Below are positions 9,294 to 16,996 of a stretch of 64,000 nt of DNA, piece by piece (position 1 is the first letter of the stretch; every line of letters starts with the position of its first letter). Origin of the DNA: Amaurobius ferox. Lineage: Eukaryota; Arthropoda; Arachnida; Araneae; Amaurobiidae. A program made the position numbers and the translations under genes. The stretch is from the NCBI GenBank assembly GCA_951213105.1, contig OX578153.1, forward strand, positions 49,339,539-49,403,538, given 5' to 3'. A model generated the notes under the pieces. That model saw nothing but the letters and a program-made list of their open reading frames with translations, had not been told where the DNA came from and did no database searches.

Positions 9294-10628
9294 TTAAGAT
9301 TTTAAACTCTTAACCATTGTTATAGTTTTATTTTTTAAATTTATAAAACATCTCTTTCTTTCTTTAAAAATAAAATAAAACTTATATTCCTTTTGACTAT
9401 TCGTTATCCAATTAAATTCAATATCTAAATTATTTAAATCGGTATAGTTTTCATGATTTGATGAGTCAAAAGGAAAAATAGGATACAGTTTACCAAAATT
9501 CTCCTTATTTATCAAAGGTCCTGTTTCTGTATTATTATCGTAAAGTCCTTCATGTAAAAGAGCTTCATACACTCGAATATAATCTTTATTGGCAAAATTT
9601 GTTTTATAACGCATAAGAGGAACTTGTTTATTATTAATCATCAACCAGCATTCTGCCATATCTATATGATCAAATATCATATTATTTTTTTCATAATTAT
9701 TATCTCTTTCAACATATTGAGGAATAACATAGACACTTAAAACTTCATCTGACGCTGTAGTTGCTGTCACAGATCCACTGTTGCTTCTATATGGGCCTAC
9801 CATCTTAAATCTATATCGATCCCAATTTACCTCTATATCTTTATTAGATAGATATGATTCCAGAAACAAACTTTCTGCAGAATTTTTTAATTCTATATAA
9901 GGTAAATGTAAGGTTAAACCTTCAACTACTACCTTATAATTTTCGTTTCTTATATTAGTATATATCATATTTTTATTTTCATTTCTTTGAATTTCTATTT
10001 TCACTTCAAAACCTGAAATTATCTTTTCATATTCTCTAAAGAAATCGATTATATCTTTTAAAGGTGTCCATATTTTAATGACATTGCTATCTTTCGTTAG
10101 TTCCCATCTCTTTACGAATCCTTCGTTATAATCTTTATTCATTTTCAAATTATTAAAAAATTCAGTTATTTTAGTAGTATCTTCTAAAGTACCATCATAT
10201 TTAAACTCATTACGGTCAGCTGAATCAGATGTATCTAGATAAAAAAATTCATTTTGAACTTGGGATGTTACATAATCAGGAGTATAATGAATTAATCTTA
10301 AAACATGATTCATGATTGAAAAATTTAACTGTGTATTTGATTCAATTTCAGTATCTCCTATATGTACTTTTAAAGTTTTGATAAAACCTCCACCATTTAC
10401 TAGACTCACATTTTCGTTTCCAATGGATGATTTATCATTTTTTGTAATTTTTAATTTTAGTTCAAGATATCCTCTAGAATATAAAATTTTTGCTTTAGTA
10501 TCATTAATATGAAAAACATAGGTAGCATTCTCATCTGAACTATGTTCTTTTGGATGAATTTCTCTTAATTCATAACTTTTAATGTGATCATTATAATAAT
10601 AACGAGTATCACTTAAATCATAAATCAT
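9294..10628 (-). CDS. MCP: Putative major capsid protein (double jelly-roll)
   Basis: A 444-residue beta-rich protein in the position and size range of Polinton double jelly-roll capsid proteins. Supporting pieces are an N-terminal strand-rich half with SRGYLELKLKI and VNGGGFIKTLKVHIGDTEI, a middle segment WTPLKDIIDFFREYEKIISG followed by FEVKIEIQR, and a C-terminal half ending LYPIFPFDSSNHENY with LDIEFNWI strands. It lies between the putative penton and fibre genes. It would form the trimeric hexon-like capsomers of a Polinton particle. No frameshift was seen. The start is CCTAAATAAATG. Confirmation would need structure prediction. Confidence 0.75.
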   Translation of the reverse strand: MIYDLSDTRYYYNDHIKSYELREIHPKEHSSDENATYVFHINDTKAKILYSRGYLELKLKITKNDKSSIGNENVSLVNGGGFIKTLKVHIGDTEIESNTQLNFSIMNHVLRLIHYTPDYVTSQVQNEFFYLDTSDSADRNEFKYDGTLEDTTKITEFFNNLKMNKDYNEGFVKRWELTKDSNVIKIWTPLKDIIDFFREYEKIISGFEVKIEIQRNENKNMIYTNIRNENYKVVVEGLTLHLPYIELKNSAESLFLESYLSNKDIEVNWDRYRFKMVGPYRSNSGSVTATTASDEVLSVYVIPQYVERDNNYEKNNMIFDHIDMAECWLMINNKQVPLMRYKTNFANKDYIRVYEALLHEGLYDNNTETGPLINKENFGKLYPIFPFDSSNHENYTDLNNLDIEFNWITNSQKEYKFYFIFKERKRCFINLKNKTITMVKSLKS

Positions 10629-10754
10629 TTATTTAGGAAGAATTTTTAAACCACCTCCTTTCTTTTTCATAGAAAATATTTCATTTAATATATTCTTAGG
10701 TTTCAATAAAACCTTTAAAAATCCTTGTATTTTTTTACTTTTTCTATATTTCAT
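10629..10754 (-). CDS. 41-residue basic ORF between capsid and penton genes
   Basis: This short ORF starts in CTTAAATAAATG and stops with a TAA that abuts the ATG of the capsid gene, exactly like the longer neighbours. The product is lysine-rich (MKYRKSKKIQGFLKVLLKPK at the start) and ends with KKKGGGLKILPK. Basic peptides with GG sites are reminiscent of adenoviral core/minor proteins cut by adenain, but the canonical (M/I/L)xGG pattern is not exact. A minor virion or DNA-condensing peptide is plausible. Confidence 0.55.
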   Translation of the reverse strand: MKYRKSKKIQGFLKVLLKPKNILNEIFSMKKKGGGLKILPK

Positions 10755-10758
10755 TTAT

Positions 10759-11487
10759 TTAAGAAGAAATAAAATTAAATTCTACAGCTTCTTTATTTAA
10801 ATCTATTAATTCACCTTTTTGATTAGTAATCCTCATTTTTATTCTTTCAACAGGATCCATTTTAACAGGAAAAAATATCCAATTATTAAATTCTTTTGAA
10901 ATTATACTACCTGGAGGGTTTTTATTAGTGAAAGAATATATAACTTCTGAGTTATATTGATTTATTAAAGATCCTTTTACAACATCACAGTGAATATAAA
11001 TATTATCATTTCCATTAGATATATCAGAAATATGTTCACCTTCAATCTCTGTTTCTTCATCATAACTTCCATATGTCGGTTTTAAAAAGCCTATAATTTT
11101 ATGAAAGTTACTTTCTGTAAAATCAATTACCCAATTTTTTTTCAGTTTAATAGATATTCTTTGTCTTGCTTCAATAATACCAAATTTCACAGGTGGATCC
11201 TTACCAAATATTTTCATCATATACTCATTTAAACCTCTTACAGTATAATTACCATTTGAGATAATAATTGTTATATCTGTGTCTAAATCTGTGTCTAAAC
11301 TGATTTTTATATCTTTGTCTAATGTATACATTCTAAATTTGTTATTTCCATAATTCTTACTTATATTAAACCAGGAAACTTCCATAAAGAATGAGTGTAA
11401 AGCTAATTTTTTTATTTTAAGAGGTGTAATAAAATTTACAGTAAATTCCTCTGATTTCTCATGACCTTCAGATTTTAATTTTATCAT
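10759..11487 (-). CDS. mCP: Putative minor capsid (penton) jelly-roll protein
   Basis: A 242-residue beta-rich protein matching the size and position of the Polinton single jelly-roll penton. The N-terminal region reads FTVNFITPLKIKKLALHSFF followed by EVSWFNISKNYGNNKFRMY, the layout I associate with this family (FxxxFxxPIxI...ALxS..WxNI...N..F). The C-terminal half contains further strands and ends EAVEFNFISS. It would occupy capsid vertices and anchor the fibre-like protein. The ATG lies in GTATAAATG and overlaps the 3' end of the protease-fusion gene by 4 bases (11484-11487). Family call is from pattern memory plus context. Confidence 0.65.
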   Translation of the reverse strand: MIKLKSEGHEKSEEFTVNFITPLKIKKLALHSFFMEVSWFNISKNYGNNKFRMYTLDKDIKISLDTDLDTDITIIISNGNYTVRGLNEYMMKIFGKDPPVKFGIIEARQRISIKLKKNWVIDFTESNFHKIIGFLKPTYGSYDEETEIEGEHISDISNGNDNIYIHCDVVKGSLINQYNSEVIYSFTNKNPPGSIISKEFNNWIFFPVKMDPVERIKMRITNQKGELIDLNKEAVEFNFISS

Positions 11488-12299
11488 TTATACATAACAA
11501 AATTTTCATTATAGTCACTAGGTTTTTGTGTAGGAAATGATTTGAGAACATTTTTAGGTGATATACCTTTATTCCTTTCTCTTATATATTTCATACAAAA
11601 TATACCACATTTCACAGATGAAGGTTTCTGTAAAAAACTATCATTATAACCTATTTTTTTATTGGATGTAACAAGAAATGATTTAATATTTTTAGGAATA
11701 TAGTCCTTCTTCATATTGTCATATTCACCAAACGGATCAAAATATTCCACATATTTATATTTAGGATCATTATAATAACAAACCCAATGAGTTCCGGGAC
11801 CTGTTGATACATCTAAATTAATGATTCCATTTTCAAATTTTCCTATTGTTTTAGGTAATAAATCGGAGGTAAACACACCTCGTAATCCTTTTTCATTTTT
11901 CATATTATCTTTAATCATTTTGTCACTGATTCCCACTGTTGATATATTCCCTTTCCAAGTTTTTTTTTTCCCAGATCCCTTTTTTTGTACAGCTGAACTA
12001 GCTAATCCTGATAAAGCACCTGTTGCTAATGCTGGAACTGCTAATTTAGCAGCGGTTATTAATGAGGGTATAAGTGCCGCTAGAAATGGTAAAAATCCTC
12101 CATTTTTATCTAATTGAGTTTTACTAATTGTAATTCTTTTTTTATCATTAATATGATTAATTTGAGTTTTAGTTAAATACATCTCATGATTAGGAGTTTT
12201 AGATTTATCTATTTGTAATGTTACTTCTACTTTATTTTTAAAAGCTGATTTAAGTTTATTTTTCTGACCATCACTCAAATAAACTTTATATTTTATCAT
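11484..12299 (-). CDS. PRO: Hydrophobic minor-virion module fused to adenain-like cysteine protease
   Basis: Two modules lie in one 271-residue ORF. Residues 1-112: YKVYLSDGQKNKLKSAF, TLQIDKSK, YLTKTQINHI, ISKTQLDKNGGFLPFLAALI, then an Ala/Leu-rich hydrophobic stretch (about 68-105) and a basic GSGKKK tail. This resembles the separate small virion protein often seen in Polintons. Residues about 125-271 are an adenovirus-type/Ulp1-clan protease. GTHWVCYY supplies His171, YFDPFG Asp188, SFLQKP Gln224 and KCGIFC Cys231, in the right order and spacing. The protease would mature virion proteins. The Gly-rich/basic joint at 106-113 could be a self-cleavage site (inference). The start is GTTAATAAATG, 3 bases after the coiled-coil gene's stop. 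Confidence 0.85.
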   Translation of the reverse strand: MIKYKVYLSDGQKNKLKSAFKNKVEVTLQIDKSKTPNHEMYLTKTQINHINDKKRITISKTQLDKNGGFLPFLAALIPSLITAAKLAVPALATGALSGLASSAVQKKGSGKKKTWKGNISTVGISDKMIKDNMKNEKGLRGVFTSDLLPKTIGKFENGIINLDVSTGPGTHWVCYYNDPKYKYVEYFDPFGEYDNMKKDYIPKNIKSFLVTSNKKIGYNDSFLQKPSSVKCGIFCMKYIRERNKGISPKNVLKSFPTQKPSDYNENFVMYK

Positions 12300-12302
12300 T
12301 TA

Positions 12303-13061
12303 TTAACAGAGAAATTGTTTATGATATCGTTGTACATCATTATAAGTAATTTCTTTATTTTTTAATAACATATCTAACAATAAAGCTACTTGATTATACA
12401 ATTTCTTTGATTTACTTCCGTTACATATTTTTTCTGTTAAATTTGATAATACATTCAATCCTTTACCTACCTTCATTTCTTTACTACTTCGAATCATATT
12501 TAATCTATGCATACAATTTTGCAACATATTTTCTTTATTTTTAATTTCTTTTATATCATTCTTTTTCTGGTTTAATTCCTCCTCTGACAAATTTTTAGCC
12601 CTAGAAATTGTACTTTTTAAGTTGCCTCTTTTCTTAGATAATCCTTCTTTTAATTGTTTAGCTCTTCCATACATCTCCTCTAATTTTTCTTGATCATTTA
12701 AAAATACTGACGGTCTGTATAATTTTTCCTCTTTTAAATATTTTAAATTTAAATTTTGATCGATATCATAAGTATAAGATACTAATTCTTTCACAGCTTC
12801 AATAGGCTCTTCTATAGATGGAAATGAAATATTTTCTACAACATTTTGAATACTTTTCACAACTTCTTTATTTGATTTTTCATATTTTTCAATTTCTTGA
12901 GTGACTGGTTTATGAAATTCCTCTAAGCTCTTTTGAATACCTATTTTTTCTTTTAGTTGATCTTCATTATTCTTTCTTATTTCTTTTTCTATTTTTACTA
13001 TTTTAATTGAATCTTTTATTTGCTTTAAAAACTTGTGTTTCCGTTCTTTTTCTAAGTTCAT
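12303..13061 (-). CDS. Coiled-coil virion-associated protein of Polinton type
   Basis: First gene of the leftward block, 252 residues, very rich in Lys/Glu. Heptad-like coiled coils cover about residues 1-75 and 125-180. A more globular C-terminus contains LYNQVALLLDMLLKNKEITY and NDVQRYHKQFLC. Many metazoan Polintons carry a comparable coiled-coil protein with such a C-terminal helical module next to the protease and capsid genes; its function is not established. The start is TTATATAAATG, with the 56-bp divergent promoter region upstream. Confidence 0.6.
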   Translation of the reverse strand: MNLEKERKHKFLKQIKDSIKIVKIEKEIRKNNEDQLKEKIGIQKSLEEFHKPVTQEIEKYEKSNKEVVKSIQNVVENISFPSIEEPIEAVKELVSYTYDIDQNLNLKYLKEEKLYRPSVFLNDQEKLEEMYGRAKQLKEGLSKKRGNLKSTISRAKNLSEEELNQKKNDIKEIKNKENMLQNCMHRLNMIRSSKEMKVGKGLNVLSNLTEKICNGSKSKKLYNQVALLLDMLLKNKEITYNDVQRYHKQFLC

Positions 13062-13117
13062 TTATATAATATTAATTTTTTTACTGCAGCAAATTTTATT
13101 TTTACTGCTAGTAAATT
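13062..13117. promoter_or_regulatory. Divergent promoter region between the two gene blocks
   Basis: Only 56 bp separate the outward-facing ATGs of the coiled-coil gene (13061) and the ATPase (13118). It contains two related boxes, TTTTTTACTGCAGCAAA and TTTTTACTGCTAGTAAA, and a TATATAA near the leftward start. These are the best candidates for shared factor-binding sites. Confidence 0.5.
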
Positions 13118-13838
13118 ATGATAAAAATTAAAGATTACACAGAACCAGAAGAATTACCTGATCCTAAACAACATCCTTTGTTACCTAAACATCCATTTAG
13201 ATTACTTATAGTAGGATCTTCAGGTTCAGGTAAAACAAATTTACTGTTAAATTTGATTTATGATTTATTATTTTTTAATACATTATATATATGTGCAAAA
13301 GATTTATACGAACCTAAATATTCTAAATTACAAGAAATGTATACATTGTTTGAAGATATAGAAAGAGAAGATATTTTGAAATGTAAGAATATAAAGAATA
13401 AGAAAAAATTATTAAAATTACATGATAAATTAAAAAAAAAAGTATTATTTTCTTCAGATCAAAATTTTATTAATGTAGATGATTTAAATCCTACATTAAA
13501 GAATTTAGTTATTTTTGAAGATTGTGTGATTGAGAAAGATAAAAAAAAACATTGAAGAATTATTTATTAGAGGTAGAAAGAAAAACGCATCCTTTATTTA
13601 TTTAACTCAGTCATATTATTTAACACCTATCAATATAAGAAGGAACTGTAATTACGATATATTTTTCACTCTACAATCTAAAGAAATTCAACAGATTATA
13701 AGAGAGATAGATGGTTTATTAAGTACTGAAGAATTCAAACAAATGTATAATAAAAGTGTTCAAGAAAAATATGATTTTTTTATGTTAGATTTAGTGAATC
13801 CTGATATGAGATACAGGAAAAAATTTAATCCTTTATAA
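13118..13838 (+). pseudogene. ATP: Packaging ATPase (FtsK/HerA, A32-like), split by a frameshift
   Basis: The upstream piece (13118-13555) has a Walker A GSSGSGKT at about residues 33-40 and a Walker B NLVIFED near its end. The downstream piece (through 13838) has the RGRKK...IYLTQSYY sensor region and conserved NIRRNCNYDIFF. These fit the genome-packaging ATPase of Polintons and large DNA viruses, which pumps DNA into the capsid. The two pieces are offset by one base; the switch coincides with a run of nine A at 13541-13549. A real indel, an assembly error or programmed slippage are all possible. Unlike most genes here its ATG is not in TAAATG, because it faces the divergent promoter. Confidence 0.85.
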
Positions 13839-14228
13839 ATGGATGTATATTTAGAAAAAAGATTATATGTTTACAGAAAGAGTAGAAATATGTATCAAAA
13901 GATAAGTATTTCATTAGCATTAAGTAAGGTTATTCTAAGTGGAACGGGTTTATCAGCAATAGCCTTTCTACCGCTTGCTTTTTTAAGTTTATCAGTTGGT
14001 ATAGTAGAAGCCATAGATCTTGCATTAAAAATAGCAGAAAGGAAAGAAGAATATAGACATTGTTATAATTTTTATAAAGAACTCATTAATTCGTTTAAAG
14101 CTAAGGATATGACAGAAGAAGAAATTTATATGTGTGAAAAGGATTTCATAAAAAGTTTAAAATTTAATCCAGTTGAAAAATACGTAAAACAAATGCAATT
14201 GAATGGATATAAATTTCTAAATAAATAA
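13839..14228 (+). CDS. Small membrane protein (129 residues)
   Basis: It starts at the ATG directly abutting the ATPase stop (TATAAATGG). Residues about 24-62 are hydrophobic (SISLALSKVILSGTGLSAIA, then FLPLAFLSLSVGIVEAIDLA), enough for one or two membrane segments. The C-terminal half is charged and helical. Polintons often encode a short transmembrane protein next to the ATPase and PLA2 genes, of unknown role. A virion or membrane-association function is inference. Confidence 0.6.
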   Translation: MDVYLEKRLYVYRKSRNMYQKISISLALSKVILSGTGLSAIAFLPLAFLSLSVGIVEAIDLALKIAERKEEYRHCYNFYKELINSFKAKDMTEEEIYMCEKDFIKSLKFNPVEKYVKQMQLNGYKFLNK

Positions 14229-14705
14229 ATGGTTTGTAAAAAGAAAGGTGGTGATATTGTTGGATGGATACAAGATAAAGTAAATCTTCCAGAAATGCAT
14301 TTACCAGGATATCAATATTGTGGTCCAAATACAAAATTAGAAAAAAGATTAAAAAGAGGTGATCCTGGAATAAATAGAGTTGATAAAGCATGTAAAGAAC
14401 ATGATATTGATTACAATAAAACAAAAGATACAAAACTGAGACATGTTGCTGATCAAAAATTAATAGATAATTTAAATGCTATACAAGATCCAACATTTCA
14501 AGAAAGATTAGCTAGAGGAATTATTAAACCTATTATTAAAGTTAAAAAAACTTTTGGATTAGGTCTTTCTATATATTGTGTCAAGTGTAAAGATAAAACC
14601 CCAACTAAAAATTATCATAAAACTACTTCTAAAAATAATAAACCAGTTGGTAAAGGTATCTGTACTATTTGTGGAAGTAAAAAGAATACTTTTTTAGGGA
14701 GTTAA
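14229..14705 (+). CDS. PLA2: Virion phospholipase A2-like protein with zinc ribbon
   Basis: Residues 24-62 carry the secreted/parvoviral-type PLA2 signature: LPGYQYCGPNT (calcium loop YCGPNT at 30-35), GDPGINRVDKACKEHDIDY with the catalytic His58-Asp59 pair and Tyr62. Key residues are intact. In parvoviruses such domains breach the endosomal membrane; the same role in Polinton particles is accepted inference. The C-terminus has four cysteines, CVKC (117/120) and CTIC (145/148), forming a likely zinc ribbon. The start is AAATAAATGG, abutting the previous stop. It is followed by the integrase without the usual TAAATG. Confidence 0.88.
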   Translation: MVCKKKGGDIVGWIQDKVNLPEMHLPGYQYCGPNTKLEKRLKRGDPGINRVDKACKEHDIDYNKTKDTKLRHVADQKLIDNLNAIQDPTFQERLARGIIKPIIKVKKTFGLGLSIYCVKCKDKTPTKNYHKTTSKNNKPVGKGICTICGSKKNTFLGS

Positions 14706-15697
14706 AAGAGACATATTATAATCCAGAAACAGGGTATTGTGGAATTAATGAATTGAAAAGAAAAATAGGGTTACCTAATGTTGAAGAATTTTTACATGAA
14801 CAAGATGTATATACTAGATATAAACCTGTCATTCGTAAATTTAAAAGAAGAAGGGTTTATGTTCCAAACAGTAATAATCAATTTGACGCTGATTTGTTAT
14901 TTATAAAAAATTATAGTAAATATAATGATGGAACTAATTATTTGTTAACGGTTATAGATGCTTTTAATAAATATGCTTGGGCTTTTCCTATAAAAAGAAA
15001 AACATCTGAAGAAGTAGTACAAGGTTTTAAACAAGTTTTTAAAGAAAGAATACCAAAATTCATTTTGACAGATGAAGGTACTGAATTTACAGAAAAACAG
15101 ACACAAAAATTATTTAAAGATAATAATATACATTGGTTTACAACTAAAAATAAAGAAATAAAATCTGCAATAGCTGAGAGATTTAATAGAAGTATAAGAG
15201 AAAAAATTATAAAATATATGCATGCTAACAATACTAAAAGATATATTGATGTATTACCCAAATTACTTAAAAATTATAACAATTCATATCATAGATCAAT
15301 AAAAATGACACCTGTTGAGGCTAGAGAAAATGAATCTCAAGTTTATAAAAATTTATATACTAAAAAGATTATGAAAAAACCTAAATTTAAGATAGGAGAT
15401 AGTGTTAGAATATCTACAATTAAGAAAACATTCAGGAAAGTAGATGATTCTACATTCACTGAAGAGATTTTTATAGTTTCTGAAGTATTGAAAACAGATC
15501 CAATTACTTATCGATTAAAAGATTTAAACAGTAAAGAAATTGAAGGAACTTTTTATGAAAATGAAATGGTAAAATATAATAAAAAAGATGATGTATATAA
15601 AATTGAAAAAATCATAAAAAAGAAAGGAAATAAGTATTTTGTAAAATGGCTAGGATATCCAGATGAATTTAATAGTTGGACATCTGAATTAGTATAA
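14702..15697 (+). CDS. INT: Retroviral-type integrase with C-terminal chromodomain
   Basis: DDE integrase: first Asp in NQFDADLLF, second in FILTDEGTEF, Glu in AIAERFNR about 35 residues later. The C-terminus, YKIEKIIKKKGNKYFVKWLG then YPDEFNSWTSELV, is a chromodomain, which would steer integration to methylated histone chromatin. The family-typical N-terminus (ETYYNPETGYCGINELKRK) lies upstream of the first TTG (14753). The frame is open from 14654 but has no ATG before the catalytic core. The start could therefore be non-AUG, reached by frameshift from the PLA2 gene, or lost. The coordinate given is where family-like sequence begins, not a proven start. Confidence 0.85.
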   Translation, partial: LKETYYNPETGYCGINELKRKIGLPNVEEFLHEQDVYTRYKPVIRKFKRRRVYVPNSNNQFDADLLFIKNYSKYNDGTNYLLTVIDAFNKYAWAFPIKRKTSEEVVQGFKQVFKERIPKFILTDEGTEFTEKQTQKLFKDNNIHWFTTKNKEIKSAIAERFNRSIREKIIKYMHANNTKRYIDVLPKLLKNYNNSYHRSIKMTPVEARENESQVYKNLYTKKIMKKPKFKIGDSVRISTIKKTFRKVDDSTFTEEIFIVSEVLKTDPITYRLKDLNSKEIEGTFYENEMVKYNKKDDVYKIEKIIKKKGNKYFVKWLGYPDEFNSWTSELV

Positions 15698-16027
15698 ATG
15701 AATAAGATGAAATTAATCTATGATTCGGAAGAAGAAGAACATTTTTATGTTATCGATTACGAAAGTTTAAAACAAAGATATAATAGTAGAGTTTGTTATT
15801 TTAATCGATTAAGAAGGAGATATAATATATCTCAAGAAGTTGAGGATATGTTTTTAAAATTTTTAGATTTTATGTATTATGAGAAATCAATTAACTATTA
15901 CTATTTTATGAAAAAGATTTGTGATATTTTTAATATTGAAAATAATATAAAAGTCCAAAAAGTTAAAAAGAAATATGAAAAAATATGGAATGATTTCTTA
16001 CAAAGTATTACAAAAAATGTTTCTTAA
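15698..16027 (+). CDS. Unrecognised 109-residue protein
   Basis: The ATG abuts the integrase stop (GTATAAATG). The protein is rich in Tyr, Phe and Lys (YNSRVCYFNRLRRRYNISQE, FLDFMYYEKSINYYYF) and predicted to be mostly helical. It has no cysteine motif or membrane segment. It ends ...KNVS because its last codons overlap the start box of the next gene. Function unknown. Confidence 0.6.
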   Translation: MNKMKLIYDSEEEEHFYVIDYESLKQRYNSRVCYFNRLRRRYNISQEVEDMFLKFLDFMYYEKSINYYYFMKKICDIFNIENNIKVQKVKKKYEKIWNDFLQSITKNVS

Positions 16028-16034
16028 TAAATGG
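16012..16034 (+). promoter_or_regulatory. AAAATGTTT / TAATAAATGG start box
   Basis: AAAAAATGTTTCT followed directly by TAATAAATGG at the start of the 81-residue zinc-finger gene. It overlaps the coding end of the preceding gene. Confidence 0.6.
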
Positions 16035-16276
16035 AGCTTACAAAAAAGTGCATACACTGTTTGACTATGAAATCGGTAAATGAGTTTTACATATATCATA
16101 GAAATGAAAAAATTTATTTCCAAAGTCATTGCAAATGTTGTGATTCCATAATTAAATATAAAAAATTTAAATGTGAATGTGGTATGCAATATACCTATAC
16201 ACACAAAAAGAGGCATTTAAAAAGTATTTATCACAGTAAGCATCTTGGAAAAAGTATTGTAAAAAATGTTTCCTAA
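16031..16276 (+). CDS. Small cysteine/histidine-rich zinc-binding protein
   Basis: An 81-residue protein with CIHC (8-11), CKCC (35-38), CECG (50-53) and a later H-x3-H pair in THKKRHLKSIYHSKH. The spacing suggests one zinc ribbon plus a C2H2-like finger. It resembles free-standing zinc-finger proteins in Polintons and may bind DNA; this is inference. The start and end both lie in shared start boxes, and like the preceding 109-residue protein it ends KNVS. Confidence 0.65.
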   Translation: MELTKKCIHCLTMKSVNEFYIYHRNEKIYFQSHCKCCDSIIKYKKFKCECGMQYTYTHKKRHLKSIYHSKHLGKSIVKNVS

Positions 16277-16283
16277 TAAATGG
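16261..16283 (+). promoter_or_regulatory. AAAATGTTT / TAATAAATGG start box
   Basis: AAAAAATGTTTCC followed directly by TAATAAATGG at the start of the SAP/zinc-finger ORF. It differs from the box at 16012 at a single base. Confidence 0.6.
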
Positions 16284-16996
16284 AGCTCAACATAAAGTCA
16301 AAGACTATTAATGAACTTAGAAAAGTAGTAAAACAATTGAATATTAAACAACCTAAAGGTTGTAAGAAGGTTGATTTAATTAAATTATTAACTAAATATA
16401 TCAGAAAAACAGGTGAATATAAACCTGTTTTAGTAGATTTATTAAATTTAGATTTGTCAGCATACTTGGAAAAAAAGAAAAAAATATTTATTAATAAACC
16501 TAAAAAACGTAAAAAAATTAAAAAGATTTTTGATTCTTTTAATTTAAGATTTGATAAAAATGATTTTAAATCTGTCTTTCCTGAAGAAAATGTATTTACA
16601 GTAGAAGAAAATCTTGAAAATTTATTTACAGAAGATAGAAAATGTCGTATATGTGGTAAATATTATGAAGATGAAGAAGAACATATAAAGAAAGACTTAA
16701 TGATTAAAAGATCAAAACAAAAAAGAAAATGTATTATTTGCGGTATATATTATAAACATTTAGATAATCACATATCAAGTCGAAAACATAAAAAAGCATT
16801 AGATGAAGGTAATGTAGAAATTAAGGAATATGAAACTGCTTATAAATCTAGATTAAGATCATATAGAATTAATAATTTTAATAATATTAAAATCCCTCTA
16901 GAATTTTTAGAAGAGAAAAGAAAGGTTGTAATAGAAAAAATAAAGCATATTATGAAAGAATTTAATGGAATAAAGGTAAATTTTAAGTTTGTATAA
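16280..16996 (+). CDS. SAP and zinc-finger ORF, probably the N-terminal part of PolB
   Basis: Residues 8-45 form a SAP-like DNA-binding helix pair (TINELRKVVKQLNIKQPKGC KK). Two CxxC fingers follow: CRICGKYYEDEEEH and CIICGIYYKHLDNHISSRKH. The last 45 residues (YKSRLRSYRINNFNNIKI ... FNGIKVNF) resemble the segment that in many arthropod Polintons continues without a break into PolB. The next ORF continues that homology one base out of frame, overlapping at 16989-16996. I therefore read 16280-20254 as one PolB gene interrupted here, rather than two genes. Start in the conserved box. Confidence 0.7.
   Translation: MELNIKSKTINELRKVVKQLNIKQPKGCKKVDLIKLLTKYIRKTGEYKPVLVDLLNLDLSAYLEKKKKIFINKPKKRKKIKKIFDSFNLRFDKNDFKSVFPEENVFTVEENLENLFTEDRKCRICGKYYEDEEEHIKKDLMIKRSKQKRKCIICGIYYKHLDNHISSRKHKKALDEGNVEIKEYETAYKSRLRSYRINNFNNIKIPLEFLEEKRKVVIEKIKHIMKEFNGIKVNFKFV

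Noticed and set aside
11821..12117. 98-codon plus-strand ORF
   Set aside because: Antisense shadow of the protease-fusion gene.
14748..14756. ATG at 14748 as the integrase start
   Set aside because: It is in the wrong frame and stops after two codons.
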